Counted from the stretch's first letter, positions 33,385-45,722 are shown. The stretch is DNA of 64,000 nt from Streptomyces inusitatus (GCF_014651115.1 NZ_BMWG01000003.1:207685-271684); one strand, 5' to 3'. Made by a program: numbers and translations. Notes: generated from the letters alone by a model not told the origin.

Positions 33385-34287
33385 TTACATCTCCTCGGTC
33401 ACATACGTCTGGAGCCAACTCCGGAACTCGGGTCCCAGGTCCTCACGTTCGCATGCGAGTCTGACAATGGCCCGCAGATAGTCGCCCCGGTCGCCGGTGT
33501 CGTAGCGGCGGCCCTTGAAGACGACGCCGTGCACCGGGCCGCCGATCGTCTCGTCGGCGGCGAGCTTCTCCAGGGCGTCGGTGAGCTGGATCTCATTGCC
33601 CCGGCCCGGTTCGGTCTCGCGGAGTATGGCGAAGACGGCGGGGTCCAGGACGTAGCGGCCGATGATGGCGAGGTTGCTCGGGGCCTCGGCGGCGGAGGGC
33701 TTCTCGACCAGCCGGGTCACCCTGACGACGTCGGACTCGCCGGTGGCCTCGACGGCGGCGCAGCCGTAGAGATGGATCTGCTCGGGCTCGACCTCCATGA
33801 GGGCGATGACGCTGCCGCCCTCGCGCTCCTGGATCTCGACCATGCGGGCGAGCAGCGGGTCGCGCGGGTCGATCAGGTCGTCGCCGAGGAGGACGGCGAA
33901 GGGCTGGTCGCCGACGTGCGGGGCGGCGCAGAGGACGGCGTGGCCGAGGCCGCGCGGGTCGCCCTGGCGGACGTAGTGCATGGTGGCGAGGTCGCTGGAC
34001 TCCTGGACCTTCTTCAGGCGCTCCTCGTCCCCCTTGCGGGTCAGCGCCTCCTCCAGCTCGTAGTTGCGGTCGAAGTGGTCTTCGAGCGGGCGCTTGTTGC
34101 GGCCCGTGACCATGAGCACGTCGGAGAGTCCGGCGGCGACCGCCTCCTCCACGACGTACTGGATCGCGGGCTTGTCGACGACAGGCAGCATCTCCTTGGG
34201 AGTGGCTTTGGTGGCAGGCAGGAAGCGCGTGCCGAGGCCGGCGGCGGGGATGACCGCCTTGCTGATCCTGGTGTTCGACTCATTCAT
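33385..34287 (-). CDS. galU: UTP-glucose-1-phosphate uridylyltransferase
   Basis: 300 aa. Nucleotide-binding signature AAGLGTRFLPATKATPKEMLPVVDKP (residues ~14-39), LLGDDLID and LVEKPS are diagnostic for GalU. It makes UDP-glucose for cell-wall glycans and trehalose. ATG at 34287. First gene of the minus-strand group galU-glp-moaC-mogA-rimJ-sepX, divergent from the cyclo-ligase gene. Confidence 0.96.
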   Translation of the reverse strand: MNESNTRISKAVIPAAGLGTRFLPATKATPKEMLPVVDKPAIQYVVEEAVAAGLSDVLMVTGRNKRPLEDHFDRNYELEEALTRKGDEERLKKVQESSDLATMHYVRQGDPRGLGHAVLCAAPHVGDQPFAVLLGDDLIDPRDPLLARMVEIQEREGGSVIALMEVEPEQIHLYGCAAVEATGESDVVRVTRLVEKPSAAEAPSNLAIIGRYVLDPAVFAILRETEPGRGNEIQLTDALEKLAADETIGGPVHGVVFKGRRYDTGDRGDYLRAIVRLACEREDLGPEFRSWLQTYVTEEM

Positions 34288-34378
34288 GTTCAGCACAATA
34301 TCCGGTGACCGGGGAGGCGGAGCGGGCATCGGACAAGCCCTCCGCCCCGAGCCGCACAGGAGAGGCCTTTCATCCCAT

Positions 34379-34961
34379 ATGAGCGAAGAAATGACGACAA
34401 AGCGCGCCATTCGGAGTGAACTGCTGGCCGCACGGCGGCGGCTCACCCCCGAGCTGCTGAAGGAGACCGACGCCGCCTTCGCGGACCGGGCGGCGCGCCT
34501 GGAGGAGTTGTCGGGCGCGGCCACCGTCGCCGCGTATGTCTCGGTGGGGAGCGAGCCGGGCACCCGCGCGCTGCTGGAGGCGCTGCGCGCCCGGGGCGTA
34601 CGCGTGCTGCTGCCGGTCCTGATGGCCGACGACGATCTCGACTGGGGCGAGTACCGGGGCGCGGAGCACCTCGTCGCCGCCGGGCGCGGGCTGCTGGAGC
34701 CGGACGGGCCCCGGCTGGGCCCGGACGCGGTGCTCGCCGCCGGGGCCGTGCTGCTGCCCGGGCTCGCGGTGGACGGCCGGGGGCTGCGGCTCGGGCGCGG
34801 GGGCGGCTCGTACGACCGGGTGCTGGCGCGGCTCGCGGCCCATGGCGCGCACCCGGCGCTGGTGGTGCTGCTGTACGCGAACGAGGTGGTCGCGCGGGTC
34901 CCGGAGGAGCCGCACGACCACCCCGTACAGGCTGTGGTCACCCCCGAGGGGGTGCGCCGGT

Positions 34962-34978
<17 letters not shown>
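34379..34978 (+). CDS. 5-formyltetrahydrofolate cyclo-ligase
   Basis: 199 aa. ATP/substrate signatures: RSELLAARRRL at the N-terminus, PGLAVDGRGLRLGRGGGSYDRVLA and a C-terminal VQAVVTPEGVRRF. It recycles 5-formyl-THF to 5,10-methenyl-THF. ATG at 34379 with AGGAGAGG upstream. Its last 17 nt overlap the end of the convergent penicillin-acylase gene. Confidence 0.94.
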
Positions 34979-37826
<2,848 letters not shown>

Positions 37827-38093
37827 CGCTGTCCTTCGAGGCGCAGGCTGGTACAGGAGTGCTGGAGCCAACCATAGGCGCAGCGCCCCACCGCCCCTGA
37901 CGCGGTATCCGAAAGCGGTGCACCGGGTGAGAGCGAGGGGCCCCTGTTCACGGGGCGGGCGCACGGCGGCCCATGGAGAAGATCCACGCGGGATCGGGCG
38001 TCAAGGAAACGTTAAAGATTAGGTAAGGTAACGAAGTGTCGCCGCCCGGATCAGCGATCCGGCACGTAGAGGCGCGAGGGGAAGGATCGGCCA

Positions 38094-39581
38094 CTGACTG
38101 TCCACCAGCTCAACGAACTCCTGCTCATCTGCTCGCTCGTGCTGCTCATCGCCGTCGCGGCGGTACGCGTCTCCTCGCGCAGCGGGCTCCCCAGCCTGCT
38201 GCTGTATCTCGGCATCGGGATCGCGATAGGGCAGGACGGTTTCTTCGACGTCGAGTTCAACAACGCCGAGCTGACGCAGGTGATCGGCTATGCCGCGCTT
38301 GTGGTGATCCTCGCCGAGGGCGGACTGGGCACCAAGTGGCACGAGGTCAAACCCGCGCTGCCCGCGGCCGTCGCGCTCTCGACCGCCGGTGTCGCGATCA
38401 GCGTGGGCATCACCGCGTCCGCCGCGCACTATCTGGTCGGCCTGGAGTGGCGGCAGGCGCTCATCATCGGCGCGGTGGTGTCCTCGACGGACGCGGCGGC
38501 CGTCTTCTCCGTACTGCGCAAGGTGCCGCTGCCGTCCAGGGTGACAGGTGTGCTGGAGGCCGAGTCCGGCTTCAACGACGCCCCGGTGGTCATCCTGGTG
38601 GTGGCCTTCTCGACGGCCGGTCCGGTGGACGACTGGTACGTCCTGGTCGGCACGATCGCGCTGGAGCTCGCCATCGGCGCGGCCGTCGGTCTGGCGGCCG
38701 GATTCCTCGGCGCGTTCGGGCTGCGGCATGTGGCGCTGCCCGCCTCGGGTCTGTACCCGATCGCCGTGATGGCGATCGCGGTGGTGGCGTACGCGGCCGG
38801 GGCCATGGTCCACGGCAGCGGATTCCTCGCGGTCTACCTCGCCGCCATGGTGCTCGGGAACGCCAAGCTGCCGCACGCCCCCGCCAACCGGGGCTTCGCC
38901 GAGGGGCTGGGCTGGATCGCCCAGATCGGGATGTTCGTCCTGCTCGGTCTGCTGGTGACGCCGCACGAGCTGGTGGACGACTTCTGGCCCGCGGTGACCG
39001 TGGGACTGGTGCTGACCATGGTGGCGCGGCCGGTGTCGGTCTTCCTCAGCCTGCTGCCGTTCCGCATCCCCCGGCGGGAGCAGGTGCTGCTCTCCTGGGC
39101 GGGGCTGCGCGGGGCGGTGCCCATCATTCTGGCCACCATCCCCATGGTGGCCGGGGTCGAGGGCAGCGACCGGATCTTCAACATCGTCTTCGTCCTGGTC
39201 GTCGTCTACACCCTGCTCCAGGGCCCCACCCTGCCCTGGCTGGCCAGGGCCCTGAAGATCGGCCCCGGCGACCCGTCCGACCTGGGCGTGGAGTCCGCGC
39301 CGCTGGAGCGGCTGCGCGGGCATCTGCTCTCGGTCTCGATCCCCGACGAGTCCAAGATGCACGGCGTCGAGGTCGCGGAGCTGCGGCTGCCGCCGGGGGC
39401 GGCGGTCACCCTCGTCGTCCGCGACGGGAAGAGCTTCGTCCCGCTGCCGGCCACCGTGCTGCGCCGGGGCGACGAACTGCTCGTCGTCGCGACCGACCCC
39501 GTGCGCGACGCCACCGAGAAACGCCTCCGGGCCGTCGCGCACGGCGGCAAGCTCGCGGGCTGGCTGGGCACGGGACCGTGA
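38094..39581 (+). CDS. Cation/proton antiporter (CPA1 type, K+/H+ NhaP2/CvrA-like)
   Basis: About 495 aa if started at the CTG at 38094, which gives MTVHQLNELLLICSLVLL and has AAGGA seven nucleotides before it. The next start, GTG at 38139, would cut the first membrane helix. About 12-13 helices follow, with the ion-exchange Asp region GFNDAPVVI and SSTDAAAVFSVLRKV. The C-terminal ~100 residues form a TrkA-C/RCK_C regulatory domain (LRLPPGAAVTLVVRDGK, GDELLVVA). It expels cations in exchange for protons. Confidence 0.9.
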   Translation: MTVHQLNELLLICSLVLLIAVAAVRVSSRSGLPSLLLYLGIGIAIGQDGFFDVEFNNAELTQVIGYAALVVILAEGGLGTKWHEVKPALPAAVALSTAGVAISVGITASAAHYLVGLEWRQALIIGAVVSSTDAAAVFSVLRKVPLPSRVTGVLEAESGFNDAPVVILVVAFSTAGPVDDWYVLVGTIALELAIGAAVGLAAGFLGAFGLRHVALPASGLYPIAVMAIAVVAYAAGAMVHGSGFLAVYLAAMVLGNAKLPHAPANRGFAEGLGWIAQIGMFVLLGLLVTPHELVDDFWPAVTVGLVLTMVARPVSVFLSLLPFRIPRREQVLLSWAGLRGAVPIILATIPMVAGVEGSDRIFNIVFVLVVVYTLLQGPTLPWLARALKIGPGDPSDLGVESAPLERLRGHLLSVSIPDESKMHGVEVAELRLPPGAAVTLVVRDGKSFVPLPATVLRRGDELLVVATDPVRDATEKRLRAVAHGGKLAGWLGTGP

Positions 39582-39598
39582 CCCGTCCGCCGCCCGTC

Positions 39599-39630
39599 GT
39601 CCTGACCGGCCGGTTCCGGCCGGTCAGGAC
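39599..39630. terminator. Terminator after the antiporter gene
   Basis: GTCCTGACCGGCCGG pairs perfectly with CCGGCCGGTCAGGAC (15 bp, 2-nt apparent loop, so the closing pairs probably open). It begins 17 nt after the stop codon. Confidence 0.8.
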
Positions 39631-39824
39631 GGCGGGCCGGGGCTCCCTGTAATATGAGCGGGTATTGATCGACCACCTCTGCCTGACGCAGAGCTGGCGC
39701 GACCGTATGGCGGCCGAATCGTCCCCCCAGGACCCGGTATCTACCGCAGTCCCGCGCGTAGAGGACAGCTCTCGGCCTCCCCGTACCCCCGGGGACGTCA
39801 CCAGGCGGCAGAAAGGCACGGGCC

Positions 39825-41123
39825 GTGGCATCCACGGTCACGAAAGACCCCCGCCCCGGGTACGGACAGCTCCTCCGCACCCCCGGCGTCTGGACCTTCC
39901 TGCTTCCGGGCTTCGCCGCCCGACAGCCCTTCGCGATGCTCACCATCGGCATCGTGCTGCTGGTCCAGCACACCACCGGCTCCTACGGCAGCGCCGGAGC
40001 CGTCGCCGCCGCGACCGGTGTCTCGATGGCCCTGTTCGCCCCGCAGAGCGGCAAGCTCGCCGACCGCTTCGGCCAGCGCGCCGTCCTGCTCCCGGGCGTG
40101 CTCATCCACACCGCGTCCGTATCGGCCCTGACCGCCCTGGCGCTCGCGGACGCCCCCCTGTGGGCCCTGTTCGTCGCGGCGGTGCCGACGGGCGCCTCCG
40201 TACCGCAGATAGGCCCGATGGTCCGCGCCCGCTGGGCCGCGAAGCTGGACGGTTCGCCGCTGATGCCGACGGCCGCCGCCTTCGAGTCGGTGACCGACGA
40301 GTTCACCTTCGTCGTCGGACCGGTCCTCGCCACCGCGCTCTGCGCCGGTGTCCACCCGGCGGCCGGCCTGATCGCCGAAGCGGCCCTGACCCTGGTCGGC
40401 GGTCTGCTTTTCGCCGCGCAGAAGCGCACCCAGCCGAAGGTGCTGCCGCGGGGCTCCGCCGACGGCTCCGGCCCCCGGGTCTCGGCGCTCTCCATCCCGG
40501 GCATACGCGTCCTGGTGATCGCCTTCCTCGGCATCGGCTCGGTCTTCGGCGGCATGCAGGTCTCGCTGACCGCCTTCAGCGAGGAGATCGGCGATCCGAG
40601 CGTCAACGGACTGCTGTACGGGATCTTCGCGGGCGGCAATATGCTCGCGGGCGTCGCCTGCGGCGCCATCGCCTGGAAGAGCGGCCCGCGACGCAGAGTG
40701 GTGATCGGTTACGTGGGGCTGACCCTGGCCGCGTCCGGGCTCTGGGCGGTCCACTCGGTCGCCCTGCTCGCGGCGCTCGGCCTGCTGGTCGGGCTCTGCA
40801 TCGCCCCCGCGCTGATCGGCGGCTACACCCTGGTGGAGTCGCTGGTGCCGGCCTCGGCCCGGACCGAGGCCTTCACCTGGCTGACGGGAGCAGTGGCTCT
40901 CGGCCAGGCGGCGGCCGTCACGGCGGCCGGACAGCTCGCCGACGCCAAGGGCGCGAGCGCGGGTTTCGTGGTGCCGCTCGTGGGCACCGTACTGGCTCTG
41001 ATCACGCTTCTGACCTTGCGTTCCCGGCTTTCGCCGCAGGGCGGCGGGGGCCAGGGCGGGGGCTTGATCGCCGCCCGTGGGGCGAGTGGGATGGATCACC
41101 GAGAGCCGGTGGCGGTGGACTGA
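39825..41123 (+). CDS. MFS transporter
   Basis: 432 aa with a GTG start and AGAAAGG upstream. About 12 hydrophobic helices. Motif A-like loop GKLADRFGQRAVLLPG between helices 2 and 3, and a second-half counterpart. It has a Gly-rich hydrophilic tail (SPQGGGGQGGG). It resembles actinomycete MFS proteins annotated as drug or sugar-type exporters; cargo unknown. No regulator is adjacent. Confidence 0.9.
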   Translation: MASTVTKDPRPGYGQLLRTPGVWTFLLPGFAARQPFAMLTIGIVLLVQHTTGSYGSAGAVAAATGVSMALFAPQSGKLADRFGQRAVLLPGVLIHTASVSALTALALADAPLWALFVAAVPTGASVPQIGPMVRARWAAKLDGSPLMPTAAAFESVTDEFTFVVGPVLATALCAGVHPAAGLIAEAALTLVGGLLFAAQKRTQPKVLPRGSADGSGPRVSALSIPGIRVLVIAFLGIGSVFGGMQVSLTAFSEEIGDPSVNGLLYGIFAGGNMLAGVACGAIAWKSGPRRRVVIGYVGLTLAASGLWAVHSVALLAALGLLVGLCIAPALIGGYTLVESLVPASARTEAFTWLTGAVALGQAAAVTAAGQLADAKGASAGFVVPLVGTVLALITLLTLRSRLSPQGGGGQGGGLIAARGASGMDHREPVAVD

Positions 41124-41192
41124 CGCAGCGGAATACGTCACTATGGACCGTCGTTAGCACTCATTGAGTCAGAGTGCCAGGAGGAAGACACA

Positions 41193-41549
41193 GTGCCGAC
41201 CTACCAGTATCAGTGCACCGAATGCGGCGAGGGCCTTGAGGCGGTGCAGAAGTTCACCGATGACGCCCTGACCGTGTGCCCGAATTGCGAGGGACGCCTG
41301 AAGAAGGTGTTCTCGGCAGTCGGCATTGTCTTCAAGGGCTCCGGCTTCTACCGCAACGACAGCAGGGGCTCCTCGTCGAGCAGCACGCCTGCCGCGTCGT
41401 CCACGTCGAAGTCGTCCGACACGAAGTCGTCGTCGTCCGACGCGAAGGCGTCCGCGTCCTCGTCGTCCTCGTCCTCTTCTTCATCGACCTCGTCTTCTTC
41501 GTCGTCGTCGAGTTCCACGGGTTCCGGCGGCAGCAGCTCCGCCGCCTGA
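41193..41549 (+). CDS. FmdB-family zinc-ribbon protein
   Basis: 118 aa, GTG start after AGGAGG. The N-terminal ~50 residues are the FmdB/CxxC regulatory ribbon: YQCTECGE (Cys8, Cys11) and VCPNCEG (Cys29, Cys32), one zinc site. The rest is an extreme Ser-rich tail (more than 40 Ser) likely to be disordered. Function of the family is uncertain, although nucleic-acid or regulatory roles are assumed. Confidence 0.92.
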   Translation: MPTYQYQCTECGEGLEAVQKFTDDALTVCPNCEGRLKKVFSAVGIVFKGSGFYRNDSRGSSSSSTPAASSTSKSSDTKSSSSDAKASASSSSSSSSSSTSSSSSSSSSTGSGGSSSAA

Positions 41550-41606
41550 TTCCGGCTCTTCTTCTTCACCGGCCTTCACCGGCCTTCACCGATCTCCATC
41601 GTTTTC

Positions 41607-41647
41607 CGCCGAGGGCCCCGCCGTTCCACACGGCGGGGCCCTCGGCG
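41607..41647. terminator. Strong hairpin between fmdB-like gene and mtnP
   Basis: A perfect 17-bp stem (41607-41623 with 41631-41647) and a 7-nt loop. It follows three tandem copies of GGCCTTCACC (41569-41590 region) and precedes the mtnP start by 55 nt. Confidence 0.8.
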
Positions 41648-41702
41648 TATCCGTCCCCGTGGGCCCCGTGGACCTCTTCCGCGCGTCGATAGTGTGCTCG
41701 GC

Positions 41703-42554
41703 ATGACTGACGTGGACGTGGACATGAACGCAGAGATCGGTGTCATCGGCGGCTCGGGTTTCTACTCCTTCCTGGAGGACGTGACCGAGGTCGAGGTCGA
41801 CACCCCTTACGGCAGCCCCAGCGACTCCCTGTTCTTCGGCGAGGTGGCCGGGCGGCGCGTCGCCTTCCTCCCCCGGCACGGCCGCTCCCACCACATCCCG
41901 CCGCACCGCATCAACTACCGGGCCAATCTGTGGGCCCTGCGCTCGGTGGGGGTGCGGCAGGTGCTCGGGCCGTGCGCGGTGGGCGGGCTGCGGCCCGAGT
42001 ACGGGCCGGGGACGCTGCTCGTACCCGATCAGCTGGTGGACCGGACGAAGACCCGGGCGCAGACGTACTTCGACGGGGAGCCCAGGGCTGACGGCGTTGT
42101 CCCCAACGTGGTGCACACCACCTTCGCCGATCCCTACTGTCCGACCGGCCGGGCCGTGGCGCTGAAGGCGGCGCGGGGGCGCGACTGGGAGGCGGTGGAC
42201 GGCGGAACGATGGTCGTCATAGAGGGGCCGAGGTTCTCCACCCGGGCCGAATCGCGCTGGCACGCGGCGGCGGGCTGGTCGGTGGTGGGCATGACCGGGC
42301 ATCCGGAGGCGGTGCTCGCTCGTGAGCTGGAGCTCTGCTACACCTCGCTGTCGCTGGTCACCGACCTGGACGCGGGGACCGAGACCGGGGAGGGGGTCTC
42401 GCACACGGAGGTGATGCGGGTCTTCGGCGAGAAGGTGGGGGAGCTGCGGAAGGTGCTCTTCGACGCGGTGGGGGCGCTCCCGGCGACCGGGGAGCGGGAT
42501 TGTCTGTGCGTGAGTGTTCACGAGGGGTGGAAGCTGGGGATGGAGCTGCCCTGA
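41703..42554 (+). CDS. mtnP: S-methyl-5'-thioadenosine phosphorylase
   Basis: 283 aa from the ATG at 41703 (GTG at 41694 is possible). Phosphate/substrate motifs: IGGSGFYS, FLPRHGRSHHIPPHRINYRANLWAL, VIEGPRFSTRAES and GMTGHPEAVLARE. It cleaves methylthioadenosine from polyamine or other SAM-dependent synthesis to adenine and methylthioribose-1-phosphate. Actinomycete versions may accept related nucleosides. Confidence 0.94.
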   Translation: MTDVDVDMNAEIGVIGGSGFYSFLEDVTEVEVDTPYGSPSDSLFFGEVAGRRVAFLPRHGRSHHIPPHRINYRANLWALRSVGVRQVLGPCAVGGLRPEYGPGTLLVPDQLVDRTKTRAQTYFDGEPRADGVVPNVVHTTFADPYCPTGRAVALKAARGRDWEAVDGGTMVVIEGPRFSTRAESRWHAAAGWSVVGMTGHPEAVLARELELCYTSLSLVTDLDAGTETGEGVSHTEVMRVFGEKVGELRKVLFDAVGALPATGERDCLCVSVHEGWKLGMELP

Positions 42555-42713
42555 CCGCTGCTCGGGGACTCGTTCGGGGACCCGTCCGGGTGAGGGAGTT
42601 GTCCACAGGCCGTGGGCCGTCCACAGGCTTCGGCGGGATCGGGGCGGACGGCGCATCGTGAAGGGGCGAGGTTCCGGCCGGTGGCGGCCGGGACACCCTC
42701 TCCATGACGGGCG

Positions 42714-43316
42714 GTGCGGGTACCGATGTCGTTTCCCTCTTCCTCTTCCTCTTCTTCCGGGGGCCCGTCTTCCGGGGGCCCGCCTTCCGGGGTCCCGGAG
42801 TTCGCGCCGATCCGGGTCCGGGGCGGGGCGCACCGGCTGCGGCGGGCGGTCGGGAGGCGGCGGCGGGCGCTGGCGGCCGGGGTCGCGCTGACGGCGGCGG
42901 CGCTGGCCGCGTCGGCTCCCCGTGGTGCCGACGGCGGAAGTGCCGGGCCCGGGGCCGGGAGCGGGCGGGCCGTTCCGGACGGGGCGGGCGGCGGGGAGCG
43001 GGCCTCGCGGAGGCCCGTGGTCCACGCGCTGGTCTCGGCCCCGGTGCGGATCGCCGACGCGGCGACGGTCCGGCTGCTGCGTCCGGGCGACCGGGTGGAT
43101 GTGATCGCGATGCCCCTCCCCCCGCCGCCGCGCTCGGACCGGGCGGATCAGCCCGGGGCCCGGGTGGTGGCGACGGGGGTGCGGGTGGCCGGGGTGCCGA
43201 GGGCCGCCGGGCCGGCCGACGGCGGCGCGCTGGTGATGCTCTCCGTGCCGCGCGCCGTCGCCGCCGAACTGGCCGCCGCGAGCGCGGCGGGCGCCCTGGC
43301 GGTGAGCCTGTGCTGA
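42714..43316 (+). CDS. CpaB/RcpC-like SAF-domain protein
   Basis: About 200 aa from the GTG at 42714 (ATG at 42726 possible). A Ser/Gly-rich N-terminus is followed by a single hydrophobic helix (ALAAGVALTAAALAASA, ~residues 52-68). The C-terminal half, ADAATVRLLRPGDRVDVIA...VVATGVRVAGVP...VMLSVPRAVAAELAAASAAGALAVSL, matches the RcpC/CpaB family of Flp/Tad pilus assembly. Other tad genes are not in this window, so a role in pili is uncertain. Confidence 0.78.
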   Translation: MRVPMSFPSSSSSSSGGPSSGGPPSGVPEFAPIRVRGGAHRLRRAVGRRRRALAAGVALTAAALAASAPRGADGGSAGPGAGSGRAVPDGAGGGERASRRPVVHALVSAPVRIADAATVRLLRPGDRVDVIAMPLPPPPRSDRADQPGARVVATGVRVAGVPRAAGPADGGALVMLSVPRAVAAELAAASAAGALAVSLC

Positions 43317-43472
43317 GCCGTCGGCAGGGAGTGGAAAGGGCGTTCACTCGTACTGACGTACCGACGCGTCACCTCTTCGTACCCGTGAAGTGGACAGCCC
43401 GCCCCGGCCTTGCCGTAGGTTGCGGGAGGTTTTGTTCCGTCCCCTGTACGAAATGCGAAGAAAGGCTCACTT

Positions 43473-44018
43473 GTGAGCGAGAAGAAGGTCAGCGTTCTGG
43501 AGGGCTTCAAGGCCTTCCTGATGCGCGGCAATGTGATCGACCTGGCGGTGGCCGTCGTCATCGGCGCGGCGTTCACCTCCGTGGTGAACTCCGTGGTGAA
43601 GGGCATCATCAACCCGCTGGTCGGCGCGTTCGGCACCAAGGACCTCGACGCCTACAGCTCCTGCCTCAAGGGCACCTGCAAGGTGGTGAACGGCGAGGTC
43701 GACGGCATCAAGATCCTTTGGGGTTCCGTCCTCGGGGCCATTCTGACCTTCCTGATCACCGCCGCCGTCGTCTACTTCCTGATGGTGCTGCCCATGTCGA
43801 AGTACCTGGCGCGCAAGGCGGCCAGGGACGCGGCGAAGGAAGGCACCAAGGAGGTCGTGGAGCTGTCCGAGCTGGAGGTGCTCAAGGAGATCCGGGACGC
43901 GCTGGTGGCGCAGTCCCGGGGCGGCTCGGCTCCCGGATCGGGCACTGGCTTCGGCAGCGGTCCCGGCTCCGGCTCCGGCTCCGGTCCCGGTACGGAATCC
44001 GGGCCCGGCAGGCTGTAG
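43473..44018 (+). CDS. mscL: Large-conductance mechanosensitive channel MscL
   Basis: 181 aa. The N-terminal amphipathic helix and TM1 (FKAFLMRGNVIDLAVAVVIGAAF) form the pore, followed by an extracellular loop with two Cys (SSCLKGTCK), TM2 (GAILTFLITAAVVYFLMVLPM) and the cytoplasmic helix LSELEVLKEIRDAL. The C-terminal ~35 residues are a Gly/Ser/Pro tail longer than in Gram-negative MscL. It releases solutes during hypo-osmotic shock. Confidence 0.95.
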   Translation: MSEKKVSVLEGFKAFLMRGNVIDLAVAVVIGAAFTSVVNSVVKGIINPLVGAFGTKDLDAYSSCLKGTCKVVNGEVDGIKILWGSVLGAILTFLITAAVVYFLMVLPMSKYLARKAARDAAKEGTKEVVELSELEVLKEIRDALVAQSRGGSAPGSGTGFGSGPGSGSGSGPGTESGPGRL

Positions 44019-44052
44019 CGGGAGCGGGGCCCGACGCCGGGAGGGCCCGCGC

Positions 44053-44259
44053 TCAGAGGTGGTGGGGCGGCTTCTCGTCGAGGAAGCGCGCCAAGTCGTC
44101 GGCGGAGCCGCCGCTCGCGGCGGGCCGCTCGCCCCATCCCCGGTCCGTATCGTCCGAGGACGGCTGGTCCAGCGGATCGTCGAAGTCGATCCTCGGCGCG
44201 GCGGGCCGCTGTCGGGAAGGCTTCGCGTCTCGCGGTCCGGGGGCGGGGGCGGTGCTCAT
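44053..44259 (-). CDS. Small conserved hypothetical protein
   Basis: 68 aa from the ATG at 44259, with CTGGAGAC just upstream. The C-terminal half DDTDRGWGERPAASGGSADDLARFLDEKPPHHL resembles a small acidic actinomycete protein family ending in a PPHH/PPHW motif. No membrane helix or known domain. Convergent with mscL. Function unknown. Confidence 0.7.
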   Translation of the reverse strand: MSTAPAPGPRDAKPSRQRPAAPRIDFDDPLDQPSSDDTDRGWGERPAASGGSADDLARFLDEKPPHHL

Positions 44260-44423
44260 GTCTCCAGGGTACGGCGGCGGCGCCCGGCACTCCCCCGGCC
44301 CGGGTCCCGGACCGGGACCGAAACCGGGGCCGAAACCGGGGCCGAAGGGCCGGGCGGATGGGACGTCATCCGCCGGGCGCGCGTCCCGCCGCCCGGCGGC
44401 GGGGTCTCTGCTGTTCTGGACGT

Positions 44424-45722
44424 ATGACGCGCTCAGGCAGCTCAGACGCCCCGGAGAACCCGGAGAACCCGGAGAACCCGGGGCACACAGCGGACCCGGC
44501 CCCGGACCCGGCGCACGGGCCCGGCGCGGGGACGGGCAGCGAGGCGGACGGCTACGAGCCGCTGCGGCGGATGGCTCCCCGCAGCCGGGACGAGGCACAT
44601 CGCGCGGCCACCCCGCTGGAGCTGTTCTTCGACCTGTGCTTCGTGGTCGCGGTCGCCCAGGCCGGTGCGCAGCTCGTCCACTCGCTCGCCGAGGGCCACC
44701 CCGCCACCGGCCTCGTCGGCTACTGCTTCGTCTTCTTCGGCGTGTGGTGGGCCTGGATGAACTTCACCTGGTTCGCCTCCGCGTACGACTGCGACGACGT
44801 CCCCTACCGGATCGCGACCCTCGTCCAGATCGCGGGCGTCCTCGTCTACGCGGCCGGGGTTCCCCGGGCCTTCAACGAGAACGAGTGGAACGTCGCGGTC
44901 GCCGGCTATCTGATCATGCGGCTGGCGCTGACGAGTCAGTGGCTGCGGGCGGCCTCGGCGGAGCGGGGCCGGGCCAGGGCGGTCGCGCTGACGTATGCCG
45001 CCGGGATCATGCTCTGCCAGGCGGGCTGGGTGGCCCTGCTGTTCGCGCCGCAGGGCTGGCGGCACTGGCTGTTCCCGATCGTGGTCGTGGCCGAGCTGCT
45101 GGTCCCGCCGTTCGCCGAGCGGCGCCGGGAGACGCCGTGGCACGCGCACCACATCGTGGAGCGGTACGGGCTGTTCACCCTGATCGTGCTGGGCGAGACG
45201 ATGGCGGCGAGCACGGTCGCCGTGCAGTCGGCGGTGGACGAGCACAAGGCGGTCGCCGAGCTGCTGCCCATCGCCGCCGGAGGGCTGCTGATCATCTTCT
45301 CCGCGTGGTGGATCTACTTCGCCGTGCCGGCGCACGAACGGCTGATCTCCAACCGGCAGGCGCTGCCCTGGGGCTACGGCCATGTGCTGATCTTCGGCTC
45401 GGCGGCGGCGATCGGGGCGGGCATGGAGGTGGCCGTCGAGCACGGGGCCGGGGTCGCGCACATCTCCTCGTTCGCGGCGGGAGCGTCCGTCACGGTGCCC
45501 ACCGCCGTGTTCCTGCTGACCGTCTGGCTGCTGCACGCCCGGCACTTCAAGCACGGCACGGTCCAGCAGCTGACCCTCCCGCTGGCGGCGGTGGCGATCC
45601 TCGGGTGCACCTTCGCGGGCGGCTGGGCGGTGTTCGCGGCCGGACTGGTCGCCGCGGCCACCGTCGCGGCCGGAGTGATCCTCAGCGACCGCGCGCGGAC
45701 CCCGCTGCCCGTACGGGCGTAA
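44424..45722 (+). CDS. Low temperature requirement protein A (LtrA) family
   Basis: 432 aa from the ATG at 44424. The hydrophilic N-terminus contains a Pro-Glu-Asn triplet repeat (from GGAGAACCC repeats near 44452-44480). About 12 membrane helices follow, starting with the LtrA signature RAATPLELFFDLCFVVAVAQ and HHIVERYGLFTLIVLGETM. LtrA was named from a cold-growth phenotype in Listeria; its biochemical role is not known. Confidence 0.9.
   Translation: MTRSGSSDAPENPENPENPGHTADPAPDPAHGPGAGTGSEADGYEPLRRMAPRSRDEAHRAATPLELFFDLCFVVAVAQAGAQLVHSLAEGHPATGLVGYCFVFFGVWWAWMNFTWFASAYDCDDVPYRIATLVQIAGVLVYAAGVPRAFNENEWNVAVAGYLIMRLALTSQWLRAASAERGRARAVALTYAAGIMLCQAGWVALLFAPQGWRHWLFPIVVVAELLVPPFAERRRETPWHAHHIVERYGLFTLIVLGETMAASTVAVQSAVDEHKAVAELLPIAAGGLLIIFSAWWIYFAVPAHERLISNRQALPWGYGHVLIFGSAAAIGAGMEVAVEHGAGVAHISSFAAGASVTVPTAVFLLTVWLLHARHFKHGTVQQLTLPLAAVAILGCTFAGGWAVFAAGLVAAATVAAGVILSDRARTPLPVRA

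Noticed and set aside
38005..38040. Iron-box-like TTAGGTAAGGTAAC in the antiporter upstream region
   Set aside because: Only partly similar to the IdeR/DmdR consensus, and the symmetry is poor.
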